Shown here: positions 44,590 through 53,769 of the stretch, piece after piece | Layout: each line of letters opens with the position of its first letter | Numbering within the stretch: position 1 is the stretch's first letter | Assembly: GCF_018919485.1 (NCBI RefSeq) | Contig: NZ_JAHLMU010000001.1 | Span: 2,827,351 to 2,891,350 of the forward strand | Direction of reading: 5' to 3' | Origin: Psychrobacter sp. TAE2020 | GTDB lineage: Bacteria; Pseudomonadota; Gammaproteobacteria; Pseudomonadales; Moraxellaceae | DNA: 64,000 bases | The notes under the pieces: generated by a model | What the model was told of the DNA's origin: nothing | The model's database searches: none | Seen by the model: the letters and a program-made list of their open reading frames with translations, nothing else | Made by a program: the position numbers and the translations under genes

Positions 44590-45579
44590 ATGACTAGCAT
44601 TCACACTACTATTATTCCTATAAGCGTTATTACTACTTGCTATGGTCGTAACGGCCATTTGTACAATCTACTTAGTAGTTTATCGCAAGGTAGCGTTAGA
44701 CCTAGTGAAGTGATTATCGTCAATGATGATGCAGACCCTGAACGGCTTGCCCAATATCCACTAAATATTGTGCAAATAGCTACCACTGATTGGGATGCTT
44801 TAGCTTTAGCCCAAAATTCTAAGTCATCAACCATAAATAAAACCTCTGATACTGGTTTTGATATTGGTCGTAATCGTAATTTAGGCGCTGCTAGAGCCAG
44901 TTATGATGGGTTAATATTCTTGGATGTGGATTGTATCGTAGCGTCTACTTTTATAGAGCAGTTACATAATAAGCTGCGAATTTATCCTAACGCACTACTA
45001 ATGGGGCAGCCAAGATATTTGACTCGTCCGTTAACGGATGATGAGAGCTTACAACTACAACGAGGTCAGTTACTTAGCACTAGCTTAGATAAGCTCTCAG
45101 TTTATAACCCTTATCGCTATAACTTTGCTGCGCCTGAGCTTGATAGCGACGCCACAGCAATTGAGCAAACCCAAGATTATGGTGCCTTTTGGAGTTTATG
45201 CTTCGCTATTAGCTATAAGCAGTTTGAGGCTATCGGTGGTTTTGATACTGATTATTTGGGCTACGGCGCTGAAGATACCGATTTTTCTTTTAGCGCACGC
45301 GCCTTAGGTGTTGATTTTTATTTGACCAATGATGTGATTTATCATCAGCAGCACAGTGTTTATCGACCACCGTTAAATCATTTATCCAGTATTGTTATCA
45401 ATGCCAATATTTTTTATGACAAATGGCAACAGTGGCCAATGGGGGGCTGGTTAGCGGCATTTGCTGAGATGGATTTAATCAATTGGTACACTGAACAGCA
45501 AACCGCTATTAGTGTGAGCCGTAAGCCTAGCAAATCGGAAATAAATGCCGCACATTATCCTGATGCGCCGTATGTATAG
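44590..45579 (+). CDS. Family 2 glycosyltransferase with galactosyltransferase-like C-terminal region
   Basis: A 329-residue GT2 enzyme: S-V-I-T-T-C-Y-G-R near the start, V-N-D-D-A-D-P as first Asp motif, D-I-G-R-N-R-N-L-G-A-A at about 93-103, and L-D-V-D-C as the DxD motif. A later G-G-F-D-T-D-Y-L-G-Y-G-A-E-D-T-D-F motif is the second catalytic block found in GT2 chains with a galactosyltransferase-like end (GT27/GT7 fold). Not processive and no membrane segments. Follows the previous gene after 80 bases. Confidence 0.85.
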   Translation: MTSIHTTIIPISVITTCYGRNGHLYNLLSSLSQGSVRPSEVIIVNDDADPERLAQYPLNIVQIATTDWDALALAQNSKSSTINKTSDTGFDIGRNRNLGAARASYDGLIFLDVDCIVASTFIEQLHNKLRIYPNALLMGQPRYLTRPLTDDESLQLQRGQLLSTSLDKLSVYNPYRYNFAAPELDSDATAIEQTQDYGAFWSLCFAISYKQFEAIGGFDTDYLGYGAEDTDFSFSARALGVDFYLTNDVIYHQQHSVYRPPLNHLSSIVINANIFYDKWQQWPMGGWLAAFAEMDLINWYTEQQTAISVSRKPSKSEINAAHYPDAPYV

Positions 45580-45628
45580 TCGATTTACTATTTTTACTTG
45601 GCTAGTGCTGATATAAATAACATTGGCT

Positions 45629-46471
45629 CTAATACTGACGACTAAGCTGCACATCTGCCGGAGCATTAGCCATCTCTCGACGTTCGAACGCCCAATTATG
45701 TCCTGACCAAAAATATCCGGTCTTATCTTCATCATTGAAGCCAAGCATCATAATCTGTAAGAGCGCTACTGAGGTTTGCAGCTGCTGGACATGCTGGCGG
45801 GCGGCCAACAACAGCCGATACAATAAGAACCCTGACGAAGGTGCAGAAGAGTGGATAGCCGTAAAGTTCGGATAGTCAGCGACTACTGGATGCCATTCTG
45901 ATAATACGCGGCAATGTTCTGAGCTATGCAGCAACTGAGTCAATGCCGGAGGAATAATCAAAGTTCGACTTGCGGTTATAGGGTCATCAGCAGGCTTGGG
46001 GTCGTCGCTCGGCGTTGGAAATTGATAGCACTGATTGCTAAACAATAGACCTAACGGTGCGAGTTTGGCCATTTTATCGATAGCAAGCACATTATTACTT
46101 CTAGGTGGCAGACCAAAGTGCAGAAGGCTATCGCCGTTTTGACGAAAGAATAGTAATTTTGGCAGCTGGCGAGCTAACGGATTAGTAATAAGATAATCAG
46201 CATGAATGAAGTCATTAAACAGCACTAGGATGTCAGTTGTTTGCAGCAATTTATCAAGGCTATCACTAGTGATAGATGGGTTATTAGCCATACATACTAT
46301 ACGTTTTTGATAAAATAGCGCTTGTTGTATCACTGACGGTAAGCTGTCAAAAGCGGTTTGTGCTAGGCTTATAGAGTCAAGGTTAGCCGTGCTAGGTTTG
46401 GCAACACTACAAGCGTCTGGCGAATAATCTAATGAGTCATTCGCTGAACTAGGTAAAGAATTATTGAGCAT
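45629..46471 (-). CDS. Unknown protein, possibly a GT29-like glycosyltransferase
   Basis: A 280-residue protein on the opposite strand, convergent with the cluster. I do not recognise it firmly. The pattern R-I-V-C-M-A-N-N-P-S, a V-L-F-N-D-F-I-H-A-D-Y segment, P-S-S-G-F-L-L-Y-R-L-L, and a closing L-G-F-N-D-E-D with G-H-N-W-A-F-E-R recall the sialyltransferase-like (GT29) fold, where a G-N-x-x-S loop, an R-x-N loop and an S-x-G-x-x-x-x-x-x-L motif bind the donor. The first 30 residues are low complexity. Convergent orientation means it has its own promoter near 46480-46560. Confidence 0.55.
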   Translation of the reverse strand: MLNNSLPSSANDSLDYSPDACSVAKPSTANLDSISLAQTAFDSLPSVIQQALFYQKRIVCMANNPSITSDSLDKLLQTTDILVLFNDFIHADYLITNPLARQLPKLLFFRQNGDSLLHFGLPPRSNNVLAIDKMAKLAPLGLLFSNQCYQFPTPSDDPKPADDPITASRTLIIPPALTQLLHSSEHCRVLSEWHPVVADYPNFTAIHSSAPSSGFLLYRLLLAARQHVQQLQTSVALLQIMMLGFNDEDKTGYFWSGHNWAFERREMANAPADVQLSRQY

Positions 46472-46775
46472 AAAGACAGTAGCAACCTAATAAGAGTTTA
46501 TAGAAAAGTAGGGAAAAATTAGCAGGCAATCCTAGGATATGAGATTTGCGCTATGAGCTTTGCAGTATGAACTTAAGTAATGACGATGATATTGTAACGC
46601 TTACAGAGTCAAGTTGTAGTTTTATAGCTAGCCCAAATGGTCATATAAGCCTCGATTAACAATGCCAGTACATTACGCTACTGTTTTTCTTATTAAGAGA
46701 TATTACATAAGTTTATTATGATAAATAAATAGACCAAGCATTGTACAATTACTAATTAAGTTAAGGAGATTATTG
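46472..46775. other. Divergent intergenic region
   Basis: 304 AT-rich bases between the GT29-like and PepSY genes, expected to carry promoters in both directions. It ends in an AAGGAG site for the PepSY gene. Nothing else seen. Confidence 0.4.
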
Positions 46776-47351
46776 ATGATGAGCACAAGCAAAAACCTTA
46801 AGGCCACTGCATTAGCCACGGGCTTAATATTGGCATTAACTGCTGGTGCCTTGAGTACTGCGGCTAATGCTAGCAGTCTATCAAGTGAAATAAGCGCTGC
46901 CCAAGCAACTAAAATAAGCTTAAAACAAGCCATCACTATAGCTAGCGCCCAAGCTGCAGGTACTCTAGTTAGTGCAGAGTTTGACGATGATGACGATGAT
47001 GCGCAAGCAGGGGTGTACGAGATAGAGTTCAAGAGCGATAGCATTAAGTACGAGATCAAGGTCGATGCTACGACTAGCAAGATTATTAAAATAGAAACTA
47101 AAAATTTAGACAGTGGTGATATTGAAGACTACCAGACTCAGCGCAAAGCAAAAGTTCACATTATAGACGCTATGAATATCGCTGAAAAAAATACTAAAGG
47201 TCGAGTAATGGAAATTGAGTTTAAGAAGGATAGTGATCATAAAGATCGTACTTTTTATTATGAAGTTGAAATTCTTAAAGGCAAGCAAATCATTGAGCTA
47301 AACGTGGATGCTAATACGGGTTCGGTATTCGCTAAGAAAACTAAAAAATAA
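46776..47351 (+). CDS. Exported PepSY-domain protein
   Basis: The ATG at 46776 lies seven bases after AAGGAG; an in-frame TTG immediately upstream is less likely. The 191-residue protein has a signal peptide cut near A-N-A-S, then two PepSY domains: the first around residues 45-110 starting I-S-L-K-Q-A-I-T-I-A, the second from about 120 starting V-H-I-I-D-A-M-N-I-A, each ending in an acidic strand and a D-A-x-T-x-x-x turn. PepSY modules inhibit peptidases or bind ligands in the periplasm. An Asp run (six) sits in the first domain. Function unknown. Confidence 0.85.
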   Translation: MMSTSKNLKATALATGLILALTAGALSTAANASSLSSEISAAQATKISLKQAITIASAQAAGTLVSAEFDDDDDDAQAGVYEIEFKSDSIKYEIKVDATTSKIIKIETKNLDSGDIEDYQTQRKAKVHIIDAMNIAEKNTKGRVMEIEFKKDSDHKDRTFYYEVEILKGKQIIELNVDANTGSVFAKKTKK

Positions 47352-47453
47352 CCGTCAACAACCGTTAGCGTAAATAACAGTAAGCAGCAAAGGTAGTTAA
47401 CAGCAACGACAGTTAACAGTACTAACCTCTAACAATTGCTTATCGACTATGAG

Positions 47454-47482
47454 AGCACTTATTAACTAAGTTAATAAGTGCT
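47454..47482. terminator. Perfect hairpin downstream of the PepSY gene
   Basis: AGCACTTATTAAC and GTTAATAAGTGCT form a perfect 13-base stem with a three-base loop, followed on the plus strand by ATTTTATT. It lies 102 bases after the stop in a 359-base gap that otherwise shows nothing but the promoter area of the next operon. Confidence 0.6.
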
Positions 47483-47710
47483 ATTTTATTGCTTATATTT
47501 GTCAGTTATTGCCAGTCATAGCTATAAGTGCAAAGGCTAATGAATCATACACGTTCACTGTTTTTGTACGTTGTTGTTGCGTCAATCACGTTACTATAAG
47601 TGAAGCTATTAGCAATAAAATTGAATATATTTGCCGCTGATATTGAAAAATACTCTTTAGACCCTCAAATCGGGCAACCGAACGCCTAAATCATGATAAA
47701 AGGACATCCT

Positions 47711-48538
47711 ATGAAACGTCGTGCCCTATTAACCCTTGCGGTCAGTACACTATTATTAAGCGCTTGTGGTCAGTCTACTACTAATGAAGCTAGCACTGAT
47801 GCTGCTAATAATGGTGAATCCGAGTTGCTACAACGCATCAATAGCGGTGGCACGATTAACATTGGTACCGAAGGGACTTATCCGCCGTTTACTTATCATG
47901 ATGTCAGTGGCAAGCTTACCGGTTATGATGTTGAAGTATCGCGAGCAGTTGCTGATAAGCTAGGAGTTACCGTCGAGTTTAAAGAAACTCAGTGGGATGC
48001 TATGCTGGCAGGACTAGATTCCAAGCGGTTCGATATGGTGGCCAACCAAGTCAGTCTAACCACCCCTGAGCGTAAAGCTAAATATGACAAAGCAATGGCT
48101 TATAGCTGGTCAGGTGCCGTAGTACTAGCACCTACTGATGATAACCGCTATAGCTCATGGGAAGGGCTAAAAGGACTGCGTACGGCACAATCGCTATCGA
48201 GTAATTATGGCGAGCTTGCTGAACGTTATGGAGCCGAGATTGTACCCGTTGATGGTATGGCGCAAGCAGTACAGTTAGTCAAACAAGACCGAGCTGATTT
48301 TACTATGAACGATAATCTAGCGGTGCTCGATTATCTTAAAAACTTCCCAGATAGCAGCCTTGAGATTAAATTGACGGCACCTGCCAGTGAGTTGCGTGGT
48401 TCAGGCCTAATCTTACGTAAGGGTGATGACGCAGTAGTGGCAAAAATCGACGAAGCAATGAGTGCCTTACAAAAGGATGGTACTTTAACGAAATTAAGCC
48501 AGCAATTCTTTGGTGCTGATATAAGTAAGCAGGACTAA
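47711..48538 (+). CDS. Amino-acid ABC transporter substrate-binding lipoprotein
   Basis: Start at the ATG preceded by AAAGGACAT rather than an upstream in-frame ATG. The signal ends in L-L-S-A-C with lipidated Cys19. The 275-residue protein is a polar amino-acid binding protein of the family 3 type: [24 protein letters not shown], and [15 protein letters not shown]-cystine binding proteins match this pattern best ([14 protein letters not shown]), so cystine is a reasonable guess. First gene of a three-gene transporter operon. Confidence 0.92.
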   Translation: MKRRALLTLAVSTLLLSACGQSTTNEASTDAANNGESELLQRINSGGTINIGTEGTYPPFTYHDVSGKLTGYDVEVSRAVADKLGVTVEFKETQWDAMLAGLDSKRFDMVANQVSLTTPERKAKYDKAMAYSWSGAVVLAPTDDNRYSSWEGLKGLRTAQSLSSNYGELAERYGAEIVPVDGMAQAVQLVKQDRADFTMNDNLAVLDYLKNFPDSSLEIKLTAPASELRGSGLILRKGDDAVVAKIDEAMSALQKDGTLTKLSQQFFGADISKQD

Positions 48539-49275
48539 TGATAGCGTCTATCCTTTCAGTATTGGCTGATTTACTGGCGTTGCTGCCATTTATGACTCCC
48601 GATCGGGCACAAATTGTCATTGCCTCGTTTTGGCCAATGCTTAAAGGCGGTATCTATTATTCGATACCGCTGGCGTTGATATCGTTTGCAATAGGTATGG
48701 CTATTGCGCTTAGTGTGGCGCTGATTCGGATTGTACCGCGCGCTAGCTGGATGCACCGTATTACCTATCGCTTAGCGCGTATTTATGTCTCTGCTATTCG
48801 TGGCACGCCGATGCTAGTGCAGCTATTTATTATATTTTATGGTCTTCCTAGTATAGGGCTAAAGCTCGATCCCTTTCCTTCTGCCATTATCGCCTTTTCA
48901 CTCAATATTGGCGCTTATGCCTCAGAGACGGTGCGGGCATCGATCTTATCCATCCCCAAAGGTCAGTGGGAAGCGGGTTCGACAGTAGGTCTGACTTATT
49001 TACAGACTTTTCGTCATGTCATTTTACCGCAAGCATTACGAGTATCAGTACCACCATTATCTAATACTTTTATTAGTTTAGTAAAAGATACATCTTTGGC
49101 CTCATTAGTATTAGTCACTGAGCTGTTTAAACAAGCACAAATAATTACTGCCCGTAATTATGAGTTTATGTTGGTTTATACTGAAGCGGCGGTCATTTAT
49201 TGGGGGATTTGTCTGATACTGACTTTTATTCAAGGTAAGCTTGAGACTCGCCTTGATCGCTATGTTGCTAAATAA
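48538..49275 (+). CDS. Amino-acid ABC transporter permease
   Basis: A 245-residue inner-membrane permease of the His/Glu/Gln/Arg family with about five membrane segments. It contains [19 protein letters not shown] and the coupling region with G-Q-W-E-A-G and I-L-P-Q-A-L-R, typical of polar amino-acid permeases. It overlaps the binding-protein gene by one base (TAATG), showing translational coupling. Confidence 0.94.
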   Translation: MIASILSVLADLLALLPFMTPDRAQIVIASFWPMLKGGIYYSIPLALISFAIGMAIALSVALIRIVPRASWMHRITYRLARIYVSAIRGTPMLVQLFIIFYGLPSIGLKLDPFPSAIIAFSLNIGAYASETVRASILSIPKGQWEAGSTVGLTYLQTFRHVILPQALRVSVPPLSNTFISLVKDTSLASLVLVTELFKQAQIITARNYEFMLVYTEAAVIYWGICLILTFIQGKLETRLDRYVAK

Positions 49276-49377
49276 CTGTAATTTTAAAAGTAACTACTAC
49301 CACCTTTATAATTGAGCAGCATTGATCTTAAATAATGAGCCGATGTTTTTAGATCTGCTAAGCCGACAGGAACCCTT

Positions 49378-50121
49378 ATGATTCAAATCACTAATATTCA
49401 CAAAGCCTTTGGTAGCAATCAAGTGCTCAAAGGCATTGATTTGACTATTCATAAAGGTAAAGTAGTAGTAATATTAGGGCCATCAGGTTCTGGTAAAACT
49501 ACTTTTTTACGTTGTATTAATGCACTAGAGACTCCCGATCAAGGAATAATAGCTTTTGATGATGGCAGCCTAACAGTAGATTTTGGGGCTAAGCCTAGTA
49601 AGAAGTCCTTGCTAGCACTGCAACGTAAGTCTGGCATGGTATTTCAGTCTTATAATTTATTTCCACATAAGACGGCAATCCAAAATCTAACTTTAGGACC
49701 GACGATAGTACAAGGGACGAGTAGAGCACAAGCTCATACGCAAGCATTAGCGCTACTAGATAAAGTGGGTCTATCAGATAAAGCAGACCTTTACCCCTTT
49801 CAGCTATCAGGGGGTCAACAGCAGCGTATTGGTATTGCACGCGCACTCGCTATCGAGCCTTCGCTATTATTATTTGATGAGCCAACCTCGGCTTTAGATC
49901 CAGAGCTAGTGCAAGATGTGCTAGAGACTATGAAGCAATTAGCATCAGAGGGCTGGACGATGGTTGTGGTCACTCATGAGATTAAATTTGCTCGTGATGT
50001 TGCTGATCATGTGGTGTTGATTGAAGATGGCTATGTGGTAGAAGAGGGCAGCGCTGCGCAAATGTTCGAGCTATCGAAGCACCCACGAACTCAAGCGTTT
50101 TTGCAGCGTATTGAGCAGTAA
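49378..50121 (+). CDS. Amino-acid ABC transporter ATP-binding protein
   Basis: A 247-residue ATPase with Walker A G-P-S-G-S-G-K-T-T near 34-42, Q-loop in V-F-Q-S-Y-N-L-F-P-H, signature L-S-G-G-Q-Q-Q-R and Walker B L-L-F-D-E-P-T-S-A-L-D. The pattern is the GlnQ/HisP-type. It completes the transporter and is followed by a terminator. The gap of 102 bases before it holds no terminator. Confidence 0.95.
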   Translation: MIQITNIHKAFGSNQVLKGIDLTIHKGKVVVILGPSGSGKTTFLRCINALETPDQGIIAFDDGSLTVDFGAKPSKKSLLALQRKSGMVFQSYNLFPHKTAIQNLTLGPTIVQGTSRAQAHTQALALLDKVGLSDKADLYPFQLSGGQQQRIGIARALAIEPSLLLFDEPTSALDPELVQDVLETMKQLASEGWTMVVVTHEIKFARDVADHVVLIEDGYVVEEGSAAQMFELSKHPRTQAFLQRIEQ

Positions 50122-50152
50122 TAGTACTAAAGTATTTAACGGGTTCAGTCAT

Positions 50153-50188
50153 AAAAAATCATTAGTGGATCAGCTGATGATTTTTTTT
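50153..50188. terminator. Rho-independent terminator after the amino-acid transporter
   Basis: AAAAAATCATTAG and CTGATGATTTTTT pair over 13 bases (one wobble) with an eight-base loop and trailing Ts, 32 bases after the stop. The A run at the 5' side means it can also stop transcription from the right. Confidence 0.85.
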
Positions 50189-50642
50189 GGCTCATTTCTC
50201 ATTTTTATCAGCATTAGACTTCTTATATAGGTCTTCATCGTTTGAGTTGGATATGAGTCTATGTTCAATACGCCCTAGTATCTGTTAAACATACTTGTCT
50301 CAAGGTATCGCTATTTTAGTGCAACCGATACAGTGGCTTTTTTGTTCTAAAATATCTTACTATAACGCCTGTTGTGGAAATAAGCATGGTTCCCTAGTGA
50401 GGACTCGAGTACTAGGCTGTAAGCTAATGATATTAAGGTTTTAACTCACTGAAATAACCATAGTGTACTTCACGGTGTACTTACCATACATATTCTACCT
50501 ATGATCGGTGAGCTATACAGGCATCGAGCTTCTAGTGTTAGATGCAACTTTAGTAATTATGAAATAATCAGCGTCAGTCTTAATGATAAATCATTTATCA
50601 ATTGCTAAGGCATCAAAAAAAATACTGATATAGGAAAATGGC
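50189..50642. other. Intergenic region upstream of the orphan immunity-like gene
   Basis: 454 AT-rich bases with no gene I can support. If a toxin partner for the next gene ever lay here, no trace of it is readable. Confidence 0.4.
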
Positions 50643-51068
50643 ATGAAAACAGATGATCAAATCATTTATCAAAAAATAGGTGAGTTGCTATGGTCAGTAA
50701 TGTCTCTGAAAGATAATAATATTGTTTTTAGAGGACGTATTTATTCTGAACATCAAGACTTTCAGTTACTATGTGAAACAAATGAAGGGCCTAAATATGT
50801 AGAAATGACAAATGATCTTTTCTTTGATTTACGAAAGCTGATGGAAGACTTGAAGCAATGCTTAATTTTCAATAAAGAACCTTGGACACAGTTTAAAGTT
50901 GTCTTAAATGAAGATGGTAATTTTAAAATTGATTTCGCTTATATTTCTGAAGAAGATAGTTGGCCTGGTTTATATATGAGGTCAGTTAGCAACTTAGATC
51001 AAACTGAGCTTGATGAATACTATATCCCTATGAAGGAATGGGAAAGATGTGTGAGTTCTAAAAAGTAA
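50643..51068 (+). CDS. YezG-family (DUF600) immunity-like protein, orphan
   Basis: A 141-residue acidic cytoplasmic protein. Its central part E-P-W-T-Q-F-K-V-V-L-N-E-D-G-N-F-K-I-D-F followed by a Y-I-S-E-E-D segment resembles the YezG family, immunity proteins for polymorphic and contact-dependent toxins, with a helical N-terminal half and a beta-rich core ending in a W-x-R segment. Toxin genes of YezG members are usually just upstream; none is seen here. The gene is visibly more AT-rich than its neighbours, which suggests separate origin. An AGGAAA site precedes the ATG. Confidence 0.65.
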   Translation: MKTDDQIIYQKIGELLWSVMSLKDNNIVFRGRIYSEHQDFQLLCETNEGPKYVEMTNDLFFDLRKLMEDLKQCLIFNKEPWTQFKVVLNEDGNFKIDFAYISEEDSWPGLYMRSVSNLDQTELDEYYIPMKEWERCVSSKK

Positions 51069-51220
51069 AAAGGCAGCTCAAATTCTCTATAAATAAAGCA
51101 TAGTTTCGTAGAGTATACCTCAATGGAACTACCTAATCAGACTCATTAACCAGTTAATAGACCACTTAAAATAGACTGTCTTTGCGGAACTACTGATAAT
51201 AGACCGTTAGTTTTAATATT

Positions 51221-51694
51221 CTAAATAATTCCTAAGTGGACGCTTATTGAATTGAGAAGGGTTCGACTGTCATCCGTCCAATTACTATGTATAGTGATTT
51301 CGTGGCTTGTTGGATTTATAAAGCCATTAATATCTTCACCATCAAAGCTATAACCTTGAAAGCTACAAGGCGTCACACTATCTTTGCAGGTGCTATACAT
51401 GGTTTTGGCGTGATAAAGCTTTATGTTATAAAGCAATCTATTAAGCCCTTTTTCTGCTGGTGCCGCAAAAGTCATACTTGCCAAATCTGGTGCAACCAAT
51501 AGCATATTATCACACCTGACATAACCTTCTGGGCAGCCATCATAACGGTTTAAGCGTTGACCTTGTATATCCAACCCTATAACAGAATTACTTTCTAAAG
51601 GCGCAACTGCGGTACTCAATGAAGACAGTACTAGCAAGGACAATGCCATACTAAGACGTTTGGCTTGTATAGAGATATGATTTTTAATGAGCAT
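51221..51694 (-). CDS. Exported hypothetical protein with conserved cysteines
   Basis: I use the ATG at 51694; an in-frame TTG lies upstream but the signal peptide starts here. The 157-residue protein has a cleavable signal (L-S-M-A-L-S-L-L-V-L-S-S-L-S-T-A) and four cysteines in the mature part, arranged as two close pairs (C-x6-C and C-x5-C), which suits two periplasmic disulfides. I do not recognise the family. It is downstream of allE but separated by a terminator. Confidence 0.6.
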   Translation of the reverse strand: MLIKNHISIQAKRLSMALSLLVLSSLSTAVAPLESNSVIGLDIQGQRLNRYDGCPEGYVRCDNMLLVAPDLASMTFAAPAEKGLNRLLYNIKLYHAKTMYSTCKDSVTPCSFQGYSFDGEDINGFINPTSHEITIHSNWTDDSRTLLNSISVHLGII

Positions 51695-51736
51695 CGCTGT
51701 TCTTCTATATTTATTAACATTATGAGGCAACTAAAC

Positions 51737-51771
51737 GCAAAAAAGCCAGCTAATTGCAATTAGCTGGCTTT
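51737..51771 (-). terminator. Rho-independent terminator between allE and the next gene
   Basis: On the minus strand AAAGCCAGCTAATTG is followed directly by its exact complement and then by a six-T tract, so the effective hairpin has about 13 pairs with a short loop. It ends the allE transcript. Confidence 0.9.
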
Positions 51772-51847
51772 ATTATTAAAGGTTTTGGTTGTCCTTTAAA
51801 AAGTAATCAATGACCTATTCGAATGAACGATTATACCTTTATCTTGC

Positions 51848-52684
51848 TTATTTTACTGGACGAATAAACGGCATATGTCTATTGACGTCTTTATATAGCA
51901 AGTATCTGAATGGACCAGGTCCACCAGCGTAACAAGATTGTGGGCAGAATGCGCGTAGCCACATAAAGTCGCCCGCTTCAACTTCAACCCATTCACCGTT
52001 TAAGTGATATACCGCTTTACCTTCTAATACATACAAACCATGTTCCATAACATGAGTTTCATCAAATGGAATCACGCCACCTGGTTGGAAAGTAACAATG
52101 TTCACATGCATATCGTGACGCATATCAGACTGCTCGGTAAATCGAGTGGTTGTCCATACGCCACCAGTACCCGGCATCTCAATCGCTTCAACATCATGGT
52201 CGCTAGTAACAAAAGCTTCAGGCACATCAACACCTTCACAATGTTGATAAGCTTTGCGGATCCAATGAAACTTAACATGCTTATCGCTATTGTTTTTTAG
52301 CGTCCATTTGCAGCCAGGTGGTAAGAATGCATAACCACCTGATTCAAGATGATGAGACTCACCTTCAATAGTGATATCCATTTCGCCTTCAACGATGAAT
52401 ACAACACCTTCAGCGTTGGCATCTAGTTCAGGCTTTTCTGAGCCGCCATTAGGCTCAACTTCAACGATATACTGTGAAAAAGTCTCAGAGAAACCTGAAA
52501 GTGGGCGTGCAAGTACCCACATGCGCATACCTGTCCAAAACGGCAGATAGCTGATGACAATATCAGTTAATACACGCTTTGGAATAATCGCATAAGCTTC
52601 GGTGAAGATAGCGCGATCTGATAGTAATTGTGTTTGAGGGGGCAAGCCGCCTGTAGGGGCGTAATAAGTACTTTTAGTTGACAT
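51848..52684 (-). CDS. allE: (S)-ureidoglycine aminohydrolase
   Basis: Converts ureidoglycine to ureidoglycolate and ammonia in the ureide pathway. The 278-residue protein is a double cupin. The second cupin carries the Mn ligands as in E. coli AllE (YlbA): Glu209, His211, His215 and Gln249 (D-E-T-H-V-M-E-H and C-P-Q-S-C). The N-terminus reads Y-Y-A-P-x-G-G-L-P and includes the R-A-I-F-T-E-A-Y-A-I-I-P motif of the family. It has its own upstream region of 196 bases with no RutR-type site visible, and lies after allA in the same direction. Confidence 0.95.
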   Translation of the reverse strand: MSTKSTYYAPTGGLPPQTQLLSDRAIFTEAYAIIPKRVLTDIVISYLPFWTGMRMWVLARPLSGFSETFSQYIVEVEPNGGSEKPELDANAEGVVFIVEGEMDITIEGESHHLESGGYAFLPPGCKWTLKNNSDKHVKFHWIRKAYQHCEGVDVPEAFVTSDHDVEAIEMPGTGGVWTTTRFTEQSDMRHDMHVNIVTFQPGGVIPFDETHVMEHGLYVLEGKAVYHLNGEWVEVEAGDFMWLRAFCPQSCYAGGPGPFRYLLYKDVNRHMPFIRPVK

Positions 52685-52880
52685 GATTAGATTTCCTTGT
52701 TGTCTTCGTTAAAACAGAGTGTTGTTTCTCTAAAAATCTTGATAATTATTCTAGAGAATTTTATTTAATATTCTTTTATATCGATTGTTGCTATGTCTGC
52801 TACCAGTAAGCTTTTTAGAGCATAATAAAATTAGAGTACAGTCAAATTAAAGCACAATCAAAATACTATTTATATAACTT

Positions 52881-53441
52881 TTAAACAGCATTTTCCTTTG
52901 CTCTATTTGACTTAGCTTCCTCAGTAGAGACATCAACGCAAACTTCCCAATCATCAATTTCGAACTCATGGCAGTTATTACCATCGCCATTGATACGATC
53001 TACTACTAAGAAATCACAATCCGCTTTTAGCGCCAGTAGCGGATGATGCCAAACATTGGCATCATACTGTACACCTTGATACGAACGGGCATAAAAAACT
53101 TCTAAATCATCCGCTGATTTTGGTGGCTCGCCAGCTTTTGCGACAACGACTATATAGTCTGTGCTATTCATAGAAAAGAAGGCTTGCGTACCAAACGGAT
53201 GGTATTCCATCACCGATAAGGTAATAGGGCAGTCACGTCTTTTGGTACGGAAAATACTAAAACCAACTTCGCCACCGTCATGACCAACTTTTGAGATGGC
53301 GTTATGACGACAAGCGTAGCCGCGATTGATATCCCAACTATTTTCAGGGCATTTTTCTTGGTCATCGTAAGGTTCAATCACCGAGCCATAAGGTGCAAAT
53401 GCTGCTTTAGTTAGAGGTTTAGCAATTATCGTTGTTTTCAT
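52881..53441 (-). CDS. allA: Ureidoglycolate lyase
   Basis: Splits ureidoglycolate into glyoxylate and urea, the step that delivers glyoxylate to the beta-hydroxyaspartate cycle. I use the ATG at 53441, with an AAGG site seven bases before it. The 186-residue protein starts P-L-T-K-A-A-F-A-P-Y-G-S-V-I-E, has R-R-D-C-P-I-T-L-S-V-M-E-Y-H-P-F-G-T-Q-A-F and closes with N-V-W-H-H-P-L-L-A-L, all family motifs. The tail of about 15 charged residues is extra. It is the only visible glyoxylate-forming enzyme in the window. Confidence 0.94.
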   Translation of the reverse strand: MKTTIIAKPLTKAAFAPYGSVIEPYDDQEKCPENSWDINRGYACRHNAISKVGHDGGEVGFSIFRTKRRDCPITLSVMEYHPFGTQAFFSMNSTDYIVVVAKAGEPPKSADDLEVFYARSYQGVQYDANVWHHPLLALKADCDFLVVDRINGDGNNCHEFEIDDWEVCVDVSTEEAKSNRAKENAV

Positions 53442-53769
53442 AACGTGGCCTTTTCTAATGATATGGTTTATTAAGTTATAGACCGTCAATAGTTGATAAC
53501 GGTATTATTTTTTTATTCGTAAGCTTTTTCTAGCACTGAACGATCGTTACAGTTAGGTAGTTCACCTGCAGTTTGCTGCTCATTTTATTAAACCATCAGG
53601 CAGAGTGTTAACAATATTTGCTTAGTTATGCTAAGCAAATATTGGACACAAGAGAGAGTATTTGAGCAGTTGAATCAGTGAGGTATAAACCACCTTGAGC
53701 GTATCAGCAGTTGGCTTACTTGGTTGCTACTATGTAGATGCTTATTACCATGATGATACGCTTCAGGGC
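53442..53769. other. Gap between puuE and allA with a perfect hairpin
   Basis: 328 bases. At 53612-53644, CAATATTTGCTTAG and CTAAGCAAATATTG form a perfect 14-base stem with a five-base loop, suiting a terminator for puuE, though the T tract on the minus strand is weak. The remainder is AT-rich and should contain the allA promoter; no RutR-type palindrome is visible. Confidence 0.5.

Noticed and set aside
51287..51502. A 71-codon plus-strand frame within the exported hypothetical gene
   Set aside because: Antisense to a gene with a signal peptide and no ribosome site of its own.
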